A stretch of DNA of 64,000 nt from the NCBI GenBank assembly GCA_937920345.1, contig CALGVA010000011.1:5493-69492 (forward strand), given 5' to 3'. Below are positions 27,769-36,498 of the stretch, piece after piece. Made by a program: the position numbers and the translations under genes. The notes under the pieces are model-generated. The model searched no databases. It had not been told where the DNA came from and saw only the letters and a program-made list of their open reading frames with translations. The DNA comes from an uncultured Lachnospiraceae bacterium. GTDB taxonomy: Bacteria; Bacillota; Clostridia; Lachnospirales; Lachnospiraceae. The number at the start of each line of letters is the position of its first letter. Positions within the stretch are counted from its first letter, which is position 1.

Positions 27769-28812
27769 ATGCCGCGGCAGAAACACCGAAAATGTCGATC
27801 CGGTTCCAACCTCCGATGTCACCTTGACATACCCGCCCTGACGCGTGACGATCTCGCGGGTCAGATACAGTCCGATGCCGACCCCCTGCTCATCATGTAC
27901 CTCTTCTTCTCTGTAGAAGCGCCGGAATACAGCTGCCTGCCGGCTCTCGGCGATTCCTTTGCCGGTATCGGATACATCGATCTTGACATACATTTCCCAC
28001 TGTTCCACAGACACGGCGATCCTGCCGCCCTCAGCCGTATACTTCACGGCATTGTCCAGAAGGTTAAAGAGCGCCTCCGCCGTCCACTTTCTGTCATGCG
28101 GTACATGAAGCTGTTCCGGGCAGTCTATTGTCACATCAATCCGCTTCTTCTCCGCACTGTAAACAATCCCGCTCACCGCCTGTGCCAGTGTGTCGTAAAT
28201 AAACCCGTCTGTCTTCTCCAGACAGATAGCCCCGCTCTCCAATCTGGAGGTCTTGATCAACGCCTGAAAAAGAAAATCCAGCTTGTCCGTCTCGGCACTG
28301 ATTCCCCGTATAAACCGCTCCCGTTCTTCTTCCGTAATCGGCCTTGTCAGAAGCGTATCCGTCACCATCCTCAAATTGCTGACCGGCGTCTTCACCTGGT
28401 GAGAAATATCTGATACAAGCGCCTGTATTTTCTGCCGTTGTTCCGACTCCTGCCGTCTGCTCTCGCACAGGATCTCATACAGCCGCATGAAGCGATTGTT
28501 GATTCGCGCAAAGAGCGTCTCGCTGTCATCGCCCCATGCTAAATCCGCCTCCCCGTTGATCATACAATCCACCTGCCGGCAGAGATCTTCTGTAAACAGC
28601 GACAGCCGCCTGCCTATAAACATCATGAAAACTGTGATCCATATGAGAGCACACCCCGCAGATAACATGCCGGATACCGGAATCATCACATCACCGGTCG
28701 TCAGATACAGGAACAGACAGGCTGCCGCCGTCGTGACAATCACTCCGGTAATCGTTATGATGTAGATCATCCTGACCGATATCGACTTTCTCTCTTTCTC
28801 TGAACTTCTCAT
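27715..28812 (-). CDS. Sensor histidine kinase
   Basis: About 365 residues. Two membrane helices (MIYIITITGVIVTTAAACLFLYL and a second about 40-62) with almost no outside loop, then a linker and HisKA domain with phospho-accepting His in DISHQVKTPVSNLR. The HATPase domain has N box NLLDNAVKYT, G1 DTGKGIAE and G2 GVGIGLYL. The short extracytoplasmic part is like intramembrane-sensing kinases that act with FtsX-type exporters. The ATG at 28812 is preferred: the AAAGG site lies within a repeated 5' element, and a parallel copy of that element lacks the upstream ATG. It is in one unit with the response regulator; its tail overlaps ybaK. Confidence 0.9.
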   Translation of the reverse strand: MRSSEKERKSISVRMIYIITITGVIVTTAAACLFLYLTTGDVMIPVSGMLSAGCALIWITVFMMFIGRRLSLFTEDLCRQVDCMINGEADLAWGDDSETLFARINNRFMRLYEILCESRRQESEQRQKIQALVSDISHQVKTPVSNLRMVTDTLLTRPITEEERERFIRGISAETDKLDFLFQALIKTSRLESGAICLEKTDGFIYDTLAQAVSGIVYSAEKKRIDVTIDCPEQLHVPHDRKWTAEALFNLLDNAVKYTAEGGRIAVSVEQWEMYVKIDVSDTGKGIAESRQAAVFRRFYREEEVHDEQGVGIGLYLTREIVTRQGGYVKVTSEVGTGSTFSVFLPRHLYRDVRQTEAYHAIQVF

Positions 28813-28840
28813 TATAATAACCATGCCTTTCCACAACCGT
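28813..28840. repeat. 5' leader repeat, copy 1
   Basis: Minus strand GGTTGTGGAAAGGCATGG followed by TTAT, containing the ribosome site of the histidine-kinase gene. Near-identical stretches stand before the GH3 gene (61299-61317) and the transglutaminase-like gene (63651-63672). Confidence 0.55.
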
Positions 28841-28933
28841 GTAAAATCATTTTCCGCATGATTCCCATGCATGTCGCATGTCTGCCTGCGATACTGCTTA
28901 AATTGAAAATTGCATAATCTCTGCTTGATCAGC

Positions 28934-29614
28934 CTATTCTCCCATCCACTGATACCCCATACCATATACCGTCTTGATATAGCGGTCTCCCTCCGCCTCA
29001 ATCTTACCACGTATACGGCTGACAGCGGTCGTCAATGTGTGCTCATCCACATAGTTTTCTTCCGCATCCCACAGCTTCTCCAGAAGCCGGCCACGAGTCA
29101 GAACCTGTCCCTCATTCCGGCAGAACAAAGAAAGCATTCGGAATTCCATCGCGGATAACGCAAGCGGGCTGCCGCACAATGTTCCGGTCTGCCGTGCAAA
29201 GTCAAGGCACAGCCTTCCGTCGTCGTAGATGTCCTCCGAAGGCTTATGCCTCTCCACCATCGCAAACATGGCACTGATCTTATGCTGCAATGCCGCAATT
29301 GAGAATGGTTTCGTAATATAGTCTATAGCTCCTGCCGTATACCCGAGGATCTGATCCTGCTCCCGGTCATTGGCAGTAAGAAAAATCACAAGCATATCTG
29401 GACATTCCGTCTTCAACAGTCTGCACAGGTCATAGCCGTTTCCGTCCGGCAGGTTAATATCCAGCAGCGCCAGATCATACTGCTGTGTTTTAATCCCCTC
29501 TGCGGCCGTCCTGACATTGAATGCAGATGTCATAGCATAACCATCCAGTGATAAATTATAAGATAATGTTTTATTTAAAAGACGATCGTCTTCCACAAGC
29601 AGAATTTTCTTCAT
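28934..29614 (-). CDS. OmpR/PhoB-type response regulator
   Basis: 226 residues. Receiver domain with acidic pair LVEDDRLL, phospho-Asp in LLDINLPDGNG, Thr in FLTANDRE and Lys in DYITKPFS. The C-terminal winged helix contains MLSLFCRNEGQVLTRGRLLEKLWDAEENYVDEHTLTTAVSRIRGKI. The start at 29614 (MKKILLVED) has GGAG six bases upstream. The partner kinase starts 121 bp downstream. Likely targets include the FtsX-type exporter operon nearby, but no binding site was identified. Confidence 0.92.
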   Translation of the reverse strand: MKKILLVEDDRLLNKTLSYNLSLDGYAMTSAFNVRTAAEGIKTQQYDLALLDINLPDGNGYDLCRLLKTECPDMLVIFLTANDREQDQILGYTAGAIDYITKPFSIAALQHKISAMFAMVERHKPSEDIYDDGRLCLDFARQTGTLCGSPLALSAMEFRMLSLFCRNEGQVLTRGRLLEKLWDAEENYVDEHTLTTAVSRIRGKIEAEGDRYIKTVYGMGYQWMGE

Positions 29615-29679
29615 AATTGACTCCATTATCAATTTACACACAAACCCGCGCTTTGTCCTTCATCGGTGACCCGGTGCCT

Positions 29680-29735
29680 CGCGGACTCGCAAGCCCGCGC
29701 TTTCGCGCTTACTGTCCGATTTCATCGGACATTTA
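29680..29735. repeat. Intergenic hairpins between divergent genes
   Basis: Includes GCGCTTTCGCGC and the stem TGTCCGAT / ATCGGACA (29713-29731) between the response regulator and the divergent membrane-anchored protein gene. Confidence 0.45.
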
Positions 29736-29823
29736 TATTATTATATCATCTAATTCTCCGGGAAATGTTACAAAATAAATATAATTGTGGTATTCTGTTA
29801 GAAATTACAGAAAGGAAAGACCC

Positions 29824-30555
29824 ATGCACAAAAGTACATTCATCGCACTTATCATACCGCTGCTAATGCTGACGGCCGCTATGGCTTTTCGCTATTTCAG
29901 TAACGATTCCATCGGGCAGATGCAGCAGACAGGCTCCCTCTACACCGCGCAGCCCGTCATTACAGTTCATGAGACCATCGCCGCATTGAAGGAACTCGGC
30001 ATCGACGCGACGTCCGTAGAAGACGAAATTACCGACAGTCTCGCCTCATTTCCGGCTGAAGTCATGGAAGCAATGGATACCAGCCAGCTAAGCGGCCTGA
30101 TTCTTACATACATTGACTGGCTGCTTTACCAGGATGAGGCGGCAAAACCTGCTGCCGGACCGAGGCAGTTCTTCTGTTTTGACATGGAGTGTATGGAGCT
30201 TGATACCATGTACACCACTTTTGTGCAGAGTGTCGCCGAAATTGCCGGAGACGATCTTGTTTTCACAGACATTGCAGAAGATACCAGCCAGGTCGATTAC
30301 GACTCCGGCACCGGCATACAGACCATTTCTTTTTGCTGTAACGGCAAGGCTTATCAATATAACGCCAGTGTCTATAACGATTGGTTTGATGTGGGAATGC
30401 TGACTTTTATGAATGATGTGATCTCTGAACAGAGCGATGACAGGCATCTGTATGTGACAAGCGACGGCTATCAGGAGTGTATCGTATTCTGCCGGACGGA
30501 AGACTGGGTCTCACAGCTTAAGAAAACAACCGGAATTATCCTGGAACAGCCGTAA
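29824..30555 (+). CDS. Membrane-anchored hypothetical protein
   Basis: 243 residues. One N-terminal hydrophobic segment (TFIALIIPLLMLTAAMAFRYF, about 4-24) acts as a signal anchor; the rest is acidic and predicted extracellular. No recognised catalytic motif. Four cysteines are spread over the middle part (FFCFDMECMELD; ISFCCNGKAYQYN) and the C-terminus (ECIVFCRTEDW). AAAGGAAAGA precedes the ATG at 29824. It is a single gene divergent from the two-component system, which may control it. Function unknown. Confidence 0.7.
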   Translation: MHKSTFIALIIPLLMLTAAMAFRYFSNDSIGQMQQTGSLYTAQPVITVHETIAALKELGIDATSVEDEITDSLASFPAEVMEAMDTSQLSGLILTYIDWLLYQDEAAKPAAGPRQFFCFDMECMELDTMYTTFVQSVAEIAGDDLVFTDIAEDTSQVDYDSGTGIQTISFCCNGKAYQYNASVYNDWFDVGMLTFMNDVISEQSDDRHLYVTSDGYQECIVFCRTEDWVSQLKKTTGIILEQP

Positions 30556-30586
30556 AGCTTCATCCCGCAAGAAACGCCGGGAATAA

Positions 30587-30853
30587 TGCGCCGTAACCGA
30601 ATGTATCAAAAAAAATATTCTTTCAGACTTTTTAAGGCAAAATCGAGCGGAGGCCATCAGTATGAGTATTTTTGAGTATGACGAAGAACTGTTAAAGAAA
30701 ACCGAATATAATTACGGAAGAGAAACCGGGATGAAATTAATTGACACTTTGTTAAAAGCCGGAAGGACTGAAGACATTTCAAAAGCCATGGAAGATTCCG
30801 CATATTGTGACAAATTGCTGCATGAATACAATATTGTGCCGGATTATTTCTAG
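30587..30853 (+). pseudogene. C-terminal remnant of an Rpn-type nuclease (transposase-like) gene
   Basis: The open frame begins after a stop at 30584 and reads CAVTECIKKNILSDFLRQ, then NRAEAISMSIFEYDEELL and a C-terminal DISKAMEDSAYCDKLLHEYNI helix. This is the usual tail of Lachnospiraceae Rpn/PD-(D/E)XK proteins. The N-terminal nuclease domain is absent. An internal ATG at 30662 has a good GGAGG site, so a 63-residue tail protein could still be made. The stop codon TAG is shared with the end of the neighbouring inverted-repeat element, so insertion may have cut the gene end. Similar tails occur at 61462-61740 and 63862-64000. Confidence 0.7.
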
Positions 30854-31012
30854 TACAACGAATAATTAATTTCTGATACATTGGCGCAGAATGATTATTT
30901 CATATGCAAGGCGGAGGAATGAGGCGTAGCGGTGGCTACGCCGATTGACAACAACGAAGCAGATGAAAAATCAGGCAAGTCAATGTGTCAGTTAATTAAT
31001 ATTCGTTGTACT
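30851..31012. mobile_element. 162-bp inverted-repeat element (MITE-like) flanked by TA
   Basis: Ends TAGTACAACGAATAATTAAT and ATTAATATTCGTTGTACTA are inverted repeats, and weaker complementarity continues inwards to the central GGCGTAGCGGTGGCTACGCC hairpin, so the whole element can fold back. TA at both outer ends is compatible with TA target duplication as made by IS630/Tc1-mariner elements. No coding capacity. Confidence 0.65.
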
Positions 31013-31041
31013 AATACAACGAACCGTTCATTTAGTAGAAC

Positions 31042-31075
31042 ACCCCTCCTGCCATCCACTCATGACAGAAGGGGT
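31042..31075. terminator. Bidirectional terminator after the DUF5692 gene
   Basis: Imperfect stem ACCCCTCCTGCCAT / ATGACAGAAGGGGT with flanking T-rich sequence on both sides; it lies 7 bp after the DUF5692 stop codon on the minus strand. Confidence 0.7.
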
Positions 31076-31081
31076 ATTCTT

Positions 31082-32116
31082 TTATTCCGCCCTGTTCATC
31101 GCCGCAATGAAATCCTTCTGGTCCGTAAAGATCTCATTCGTATAAGGGTTCTTCTTCTGCGCCTTCGCGCGCTTTAAGATCACCGCGAATACCACGATAT
31201 TTACTGCGATAGAGAGCACCGAAATGATTCCCTGTGCAGCAGGATTTGCCGTAGCCGGCATCGCCTCTCCAAATGCTGCCGCAGCGCCGCCTGCCCCGTA
31301 CACGGATGATACGGTAGTGAAACGGCTGCCGTCCTGGAACAGCGGGAATACCTGCGCGAACATACACCACAGCGCCAGCGTATTGGCACGGTTCTGAATC
31401 CAGCCGCCCTTATTCCAGAGCGCATTCGCAATCGTAGGCGCCAGAAGCAGCGCAAATCCGCAGTACCATGCATGGGTCGGCAGATTCAGATAAGTATACT
31501 GGAAATTCCAGATATCGTATGCAAGAATAAACTGCCATGTCATATCCGGCCAGAGCATATCCTTTTTATCCCTAGATGAGTAAATTCCCCACCATCCTGT
31601 CATGCAGACAATGTTGATGAGTCCGGCAATGCCATTCAGGACATTCCACCAGCCGCCGTAGAGCCATACGCCCTCGGAAGATTTCCACCAGCCGCCCATG
31701 ATGTCGCCTGCCCGGACAGCAGACTCAAAATCGGATACTACTGCGATCAGAATGTTAATCGCAACAATCACAAACGGGAATACCTTAAAGGCATGGGATT
31801 TTCCCAGACTTCCCCACTTATACTTCAGGACCATAAAGCCGATACATCCGGCCAGTGCAGCGTACAGCTTCGCATAATGGAACCAGCTGTTCATATGCAC
31901 GTAGGTCTGGTTCGTCAGCGCCCACTCCGCACCTTTCGCCGCGCCCACATATATGGAAATAAAATAAACCGTCAGCACCGCCGGGATCGCGAAGAAGCAC
32001 AATCCACCTCCAAATTTCGTCCGCCGCGCAACCTCATTCATAATGATCAGCCCCGCAAAAACAAGCACCCAGCCTAAAAGCTGCCAGCCGATCATACCGT
32101 CACTTAAATGAAACAT
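31082..32116 (-). CDS. DUF5692 family integral membrane protein
   Basis: 344 residues with about eight to nine hydrophobic helices (MIGWQLLGWVLVFAGLIIM; GGLCFFAIPAVLTVYFISIYVG; FPFVIVAINILIAVVS; and further ones) and many Trp residues in loops (GGWWKSSEGVWLYGGWWNVLNG). I recognise it as DUF5692, an uncharacterised family from gut Clostridia. The start at 32116 follows GAGGGGGAATTAAT. It is the last gene of a minus-strand unit hypB - Fe-S flavoenzyme - hypA - DUF5692, 121 bp after hypA. The conserved Asp, His, Trp and Tyr residues inside the membrane part would allow transport or a metal-site role, but neither is shown. Confidence 0.75.
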   Translation of the reverse strand: MFHLSDGMIGWQLLGWVLVFAGLIIMNEVARRTKFGGGLCFFAIPAVLTVYFISIYVGAAKGAEWALTNQTYVHMNSWFHYAKLYAALAGCIGFMVLKYKWGSLGKSHAFKVFPFVIVAINILIAVVSDFESAVRAGDIMGGWWKSSEGVWLYGGWWNVLNGIAGLINIVCMTGWWGIYSSRDKKDMLWPDMTWQFILAYDIWNFQYTYLNLPTHAWYCGFALLLAPTIANALWNKGGWIQNRANTLALWCMFAQVFPLFQDGSRFTTVSSVYGAGGAAAAFGEAMPATANPAAQGIISVLSIAVNIVVFAVILKRAKAQKKNPYTNEIFTDQKDFIAAMNRAE

Positions 32117-32237
32117 ATTAATTCCCCCTCTCATTTCTCTTCCTTATAAGATTTTTCGCACCGCCGTCTCACGTGTTCTGCCACTTTAACCGTACCCGTG
32201 GCAAACTGACAGTTCCTGTGCAAAAACAATCTCCTGA

Positions 32238-32582
32238 TCAATAGACTTCTATTTCTTTAATATTAAACTCACTTCCCTGTAACAGCCACGTATCCGGGCT
32301 GTGGCAATAGGGACAGATCTTGCCGTGCTCCACGGTGGAATAAGTCTTCTCACAGCCTTCACAGTAAGTAACGGCAGGCAGAATCTCCACAACAAGTTCC
32401 GCCTCCGAGAAAAGCTCCCGCTTCTTCGCCGCCCATTTCCAGCAGTTTTGCAGATAGGACTCGATCACCGTAGACACCTCTCCCAGTTCCAGAACGACTT
32501 TGGAGATCCCCTCCACCTCATTCTCAGCCGCGACCTTTTCCAGACTGTCCATAATATGAAATACAACACCTAATTCATGCAT
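32238..32582 (-). CDS. hypA: Hydrogenase/urease nickel-insertion protein HypA
   Basis: 114-residue nickel metallochaperone. The start at 32582 is fixed by the MHELGV N-terminus, where His2 is the known nickel ligand. The zinc site is the two CxxC pairs CEGC and CPYC (about 73-95). It overlaps the end of the flavoenzyme gene by 8 bp, so translation is coupled. HypA passes nickel to [NiFe]-hydrogenase precursors with HypB, but no hydrogenase structural or HypCDEF gene is in the window. Confidence 0.92.
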   Translation of the reverse strand: MHELGVVFHIMDSLEKVAAENEVEGISKVVLELGEVSTVIESYLQNCWKWAAKKRELFSEAELVVEILPAVTYCEGCEKTYSTVEHGKICPYCHSPDTWLLQGSEFNIKEIEVY

Positions 32583-35370
32583 CCTGTTTCCCTTTGCGTG
32601 CAAACTTGACTTTAATAGACTGCTTCACCGTATTCGGCAGAATATATTTCAGCTTATCTTCCGATTTCACCATTGTAGAACAGCCCGGCAGTTCCCTGTG
32701 AAGCGTAATCGCGTCAAACACACATTTCGTCGTACAGATCCCGCAGCCGATACATTTGTTCGGATCAACCACCGACGCGCCGCAGCCAAGACAGCGGGAA
32801 GTCTCTGCTTTCACCTGCTCCTCGGTCAAAGTGTGCGACAGATCACGGAAGGAACGGGCCTGTGCCTCTTCCGCCTTCTCCGGTCTCTGCCTGTCGGTAT
32901 TGTCATAGCTTGCAATGAAAATATCATCCTTATCAAGCTCTATGAAATCCCGCCTGTTTCTTCCGATGGTCAGCGTGCAGTGCTCATGCACGAACCGGTG
33001 CAGAGAGATTGCTCCCTCACGCCCCGCCGCGATGGCATCTATGGCAAATTTCGGTCCTGTGTAGACATCGCCGCCCACGAAGATATCCGGCTCCGCTGTC
33101 TGATACGTCAATCTGTCGGCAATCGCGCCGCCGTTCGGACGCAGTTCTACTTTCGTATCTTTCAGAAGGTCGCCCCATACGATTCCCTGTCCTACGCTGA
33201 AGATCACGCCTGCACAGGAAACGGTCATGGTATCCTCCTCATCATACACCGGCGCGAAACGATGGTTCTCATCATATACACGGGTACACCTCTTAAATAC
33301 CACGCCTGTCGCCCTGCCATTCTCCGTCAGGATCTCTTTCGGTCCCCAGCCGTTATGAATGGCAATGTTCTCTTCCGTCGCTTCCAGAATCTCCTCCCGG
33401 CTGGCGGGCATCTCGTCACGGCTCTCCAGACAGAACATGGACACCTTGCCGTCGCCGCACCGGGTGCTCACTCTGGCCGCATCGATTGCCACATTTCCGC
33501 CGCCCACAACGATCACGTCGCCGCCCAGATCAAACTTCTCTTTCTGTCCGGCTTCTTTCAGAAATTCCACCGCCGTATAAACGCCCTGCGCATCCTCGCC
33601 GGGCACGTTCGGTTTCCTGCCGCCCTGACAGCCGATGGCTATGTAAAATCCCTTGTAGCCCTGTTCACGAAGCTGCGAGATCGTAACATCTCTGCCGACC
33701 TCCACACCGCATTTGATCTCTACGCCCATGGCTCTGATCACATCGATTTCCGCCTCGATCAGATTTTTTTCCAGTTTATAGGAAGGAATCCCGTATGTCA
33801 GCATACCGCCGGGCTTCTCACTCTTCTCGAATATGGTCGGCTTATACCCCTTATCCGCCAGATAATACGCGCAGGACAATCCTGCCGGGCCGGCACCGAT
33901 GATGGCGATCTTCTCGTCGAAGCTTCCCTTCAGGGACGGCACTGTCGGTTTCGGTATGTAGCGCGTTTCCGCAGTCAAGTCTCTCTCTGCCACAAACCTC
34001 TTCACTGCGTCAATGGCAACCGCCTCATCCAAAGTCCCCCGCGTGCAGGCATCCTCACAGCGTCTGTTACAGATCCGTCCGCAGATTGCAGGCAGCGGGT
34101 TATCCTTCTTGATCAGCGCCAGCGCTTCCTCATACCGCCCTTCCTTAGCCAGTTTCAGATAGCCCTGCACCGCAATATGTGCCGGACACGCCGTCTTACA
34201 GGGTGCAGTTCCCGTATCGTAGCAGTTGATCCTGTTCACATCCCTGTAATTGTGGGTCCACATATGCTCGCCCCACTTCTGTTCCTGCGGAAGCGGCATC
34301 TTCGGGTAGTCCACTTCACTGCCGTCCTTCCTGCACAGCTTCTGTCCCAGTTTCACCGCACCCGCCGGACATGCTTCCACACATTTTCCGCAGGCAACGC
34401 ACTTATCCTTATCCACTTTTGCAATATAAGCGGAACGGGACATATTCGGCGTGTTAAAAAGCTGGGAGGTCCTGAGTGCATAGCACACGTTCACATTGCA
34501 GTTACAGATCGCAAAGATCTTGTTTGCGCCGTCAATGTTTGTGATCTGATGAACAAACCCGTTATCCTCCGCCTGCTTAAATATGTCAAGCGCTTCCTCT
34601 TTCGTGATATAGCGTCCATCCTTCTGGGTCTCCACCACGTAATCCGCCATGTCGCCCACTGCCACGCACCAGCCCTCCGGGTCATCGGCACAGCCTTCAT
34701 CATGTACCAGACGGGAACGACGACAGGAACAGGGGCTTGCCGCATACTTGCCTTCATATTTCGACAGCCAGTAGGAAATATGTTCCAGATCAATGGATTC
34801 GTTTTCCATCTCAATAGCCTTTTCCACCGGAATGACATGCATACCGATACCGTTTCCGCCCTCTCCCACAAAAGGCGTCACCATCTCAAGGGGCAGTCTG
34901 GACATATGCTCGAAGAACAGCGTGACTTCCGGGTGTTCTTCCACCACTTTGCTGTTCATATTAAAAAATTCCGCTGAACCGGGCACAAACATGGGAAGCA
35001 GATACTGTTTCTCATGCTTCGGGTTCTCCCAGTTATATTCCAGTATGCCCTTTACGGACATCGCCTGCAGCTTCGGTTCCAGTTCTTTCTCCGGAATTCC
35101 CGTCAGCTTCGCGATCTCCGGCAGCGTTTTCGGTTTTCTGACGCCGAGTTTCAAGGCGATTTCCGCCTCCTCGTCAGTCACCACGCCTGCCAGGCCCCAA
35201 TACTCCGGATCATCCGGCGTGATCTTCTTGATCCCCAGCTTCTGGGGTATCCTGTCCGTGATCATCTTTCCCAGTTTGACAATGCTCTCCCGGGGCGGTT
35301 CGCTGTGATCCGTCTTATGCTCCGGATAGACGTACTCCGGATATAATTCTTTGTCCAGTTTTCTCTCCAT
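32575..35370 (-). CDS. NAD(P)-linked flavin oxidoreductase with multiple Fe-S clusters (931 aa)
   Basis: Composite redox enzyme. Residues about 1-310 form a domain with Cys motifs SPCSCRRSR, GCADDPEGWC and ICNCNVNVC. A ferredoxin domain follows (KCVACGKCVEACPAGAV). A GltD-like N-terminal Fe-S region has CKTACPAHIAVQGYL and CGRICNRRCEDACTRG. The FAD motif is IIGAGPAGLSCAYYLADKGY, the NAD(P) motif is VIVVGGGNVAIDAARVS, and a second ferredoxin lies at the C-terminus (CIGCGICTTKCVFDAI). The start at 35370 follows GGAGGAAGG. It resembles electron-bifurcating or NADPH:ferredoxin-type GltD proteins, but the extra N-terminal domain and its position between hypB and hypA are unusual. Its electron partner is unknown. 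Confidence 0.82.
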   Translation of the reverse strand: MERKLDKELYPEYVYPEHKTDHSEPPRESIVKLGKMITDRIPQKLGIKKITPDDPEYWGLAGVVTDEEAEIALKLGVRKPKTLPEIAKLTGIPEKELEPKLQAMSVKGILEYNWENPKHEKQYLLPMFVPGSAEFFNMNSKVVEEHPEVTLFFEHMSRLPLEMVTPFVGEGGNGIGMHVIPVEKAIEMENESIDLEHISYWLSKYEGKYAASPCSCRRSRLVHDEGCADDPEGWCVAVGDMADYVVETQKDGRYITKEEALDIFKQAEDNGFVHQITNIDGANKIFAICNCNVNVCYALRTSQLFNTPNMSRSAYIAKVDKDKCVACGKCVEACPAGAVKLGQKLCRKDGSEVDYPKMPLPQEQKWGEHMWTHNYRDVNRINCYDTGTAPCKTACPAHIAVQGYLKLAKEGRYEEALALIKKDNPLPAICGRICNRRCEDACTRGTLDEAVAIDAVKRFVAERDLTAETRYIPKPTVPSLKGSFDEKIAIIGAGPAGLSCAYYLADKGYKPTIFEKSEKPGGMLTYGIPSYKLEKNLIEAEIDVIRAMGVEIKCGVEVGRDVTISQLREQGYKGFYIAIGCQGGRKPNVPGEDAQGVYTAVEFLKEAGQKEKFDLGGDVIVVGGGNVAIDAARVSTRCGDGKVSMFCLESRDEMPASREEILEATEENIAIHNGWGPKEILTENGRATGVVFKRCTRVYDENHRFAPVYDEEDTMTVSCAGVIFSVGQGIVWGDLLKDTKVELRPNGGAIADRLTYQTAEPDIFVGGDVYTGPKFAIDAIAAGREGAISLHRFVHEHCTLTIGRNRRDFIELDKDDIFIASYDNTDRQRPEKAEEAQARSFRDLSHTLTEEQVKAETSRCLGCGASVVDPNKCIGCGICTTKCVFDAITLHRELPGCSTMVKSEDKLKYILPNTVKQSIKVKFARKGKQDA

Positions 35371-35447
35371 ACCTTCCTCCCTCACAGTGTATTTTATTTC
35401 TGCAAAAAATTTCTTTCCTGATTCACTATATCACTTTCACGAAGCTC

Positions 35448-36119
35448 CTATGCCTCACGCCACTTCCTCACTTCTTCTTCCAGCCAGTCTGCCCACTCCT
35501 GTATGCCTTCCCCTGTCCTGGCGCAGACCGGAATAATCTTCGCCCGGGGATTGCGCATATGTATGTATTCTCTGCACTTCTCCATATCGAAATCAAAATA
35601 CGGCAGGACATCGATCTTGTTGATCAATACCACGTCACAGATCGAAAACATGAGCGGGTACTTTAACGGCTTATCATCGCCCTCCGGCACGGACAGGATC
35701 ATGGCATTTTTAGACGCCCCGGTGTCGAACTCTGCCGGGCACACCAGATTCCCCACATTCTCAAGGATTGCCAGTTCGATTCCTTCCGTCTGCAGTCCGT
35801 CCAGCCCCTGTCTGGTCATCTCTGCATCCAGATGGCACATTCCCCCGGTATGAAGCTGGATCACCTTCGCCCCGGACTCCGAGATCGTTCTGGCGTCCAC
35901 ATCGGAATCTATATCCGCCTCCATCACCCCGATCTGCAGTTTATCCTTTAATGCCTCAATCGTCTTCATCAGCGTAGTGGTCTTGCCCGAACCCGGCGAA
36001 GACATGAGATTTAACAGGAAAACTCCTTTTTCCCTTAACTCCTGACGTAAAAGTTCCGCCTGTCTGTCATTGTCCGCATAAACACTCTGTTTGATTTCCA
36101 GAATCCGTACTTCCTTCAT
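35448..36119 (-). CDS. hypB: Hydrogenase nickel-incorporation GTPase HypB
   Basis: 223-residue SIMIBI GTPase that drives nickel delivery. P-loop SSPGSGKTTTLMKTI (about 33-47), metal/switch region MEADIDSDVDARTI, the GGMCHLDAEM motif with conserved Cys-His that binds metal at the dimer interface, and base-recognition NKID. It lacks the His-rich N-terminal nickel store of some HypB proteins. The start at 36119 (MKEVRILEIK) follows GGAGATATTT; upstream codons lie in a palindromic repeat region. First gene of the unit, 77 bp before the flavoenzyme gene. Confidence 0.93.
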   Translation of the reverse strand: MKEVRILEIKQSVYADNDRQAELLRQELREKGVFLLNLMSSPGSGKTTTLMKTIEALKDKLQIGVMEADIDSDVDARTISESGAKVIQLHTGGMCHLDAEMTRQGLDGLQTEGIELAILENVGNLVCPAEFDTGASKNAMILSVPEGDDKPLKYPLMFSICDVVLINKIDVLPYFDFDMEKCREYIHMRNPRAKIIPVCARTGEGIQEWADWLEEEVRKWREA

Positions 36120-36129
36120 AAATATCTCC

Positions 36130-36262
36130 ATTCCGGAGCGCTTACGCGACATGTGGCATGACTTTGCTGACGCAAAGTCGCAAATTTCAAATTCGCAGAC
36201 TTTGTTTACAAAGTTTTGCCATACAAACAAATTTGTGACGCTCCGGCACAAATTTGCGTGTG
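36130..36262. repeat. Palindromic repeat cluster upstream of hypB
   Basis: Hairpins GACTTTGCTGACGCAAAGTC and AAATTTGTG/CACAAATTT in succession, ending in GCACAAATTTGCGTGTGAA. The last stretch resembles 20075-20100 and 63690-63708, so it belongs to the same dispersed palindrome family. No coding capacity. Confidence 0.6.
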
Positions 36263-36342
36263 AATTCATCGCCTGAATTTTAGTTATCTGTATTGTACTA
36301 TAAAATGCCCCGCGGATTCAATTAATTTGTCATATTTTAATA

Positions 36343-36498
36343 TATTCCGTGTAACAGTTCAGCCTTCGGCTTCACTGTCACTCCTGATGCACACAAAATG
36401 CTCCAAAGTCGCATTTTGGCGCTTTCACAACTCATAAAATCGCATACAGAGCGATTTTACTCGCGGAATAGTGCAAGGCTGAACTGTTATTATTCCGT
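36343..36498. mobile_element. 140-bp MITE, copy 2, with 8-bp target duplication
   Basis: Element 36351-36490, nearly identical to 15232-15371, with terminal inverted repeats GTAACAGTTCAGCCTT and complement. The flanking sequence TATTCCGT occurs on both sides (36343-36350 and 36491-36498). Different target duplications for the two copies show two independent insertions. Confidence 0.85.

Noticed and set aside
32698..34977. Open frame of 759 codons on the plus strand
   Set aside because: It lies wholly opposite the Fe-S flavoenzyme gene, which has clear cofactor motifs; the plus frame has no ribosome site and an unnatural composition rich in His and Arg.
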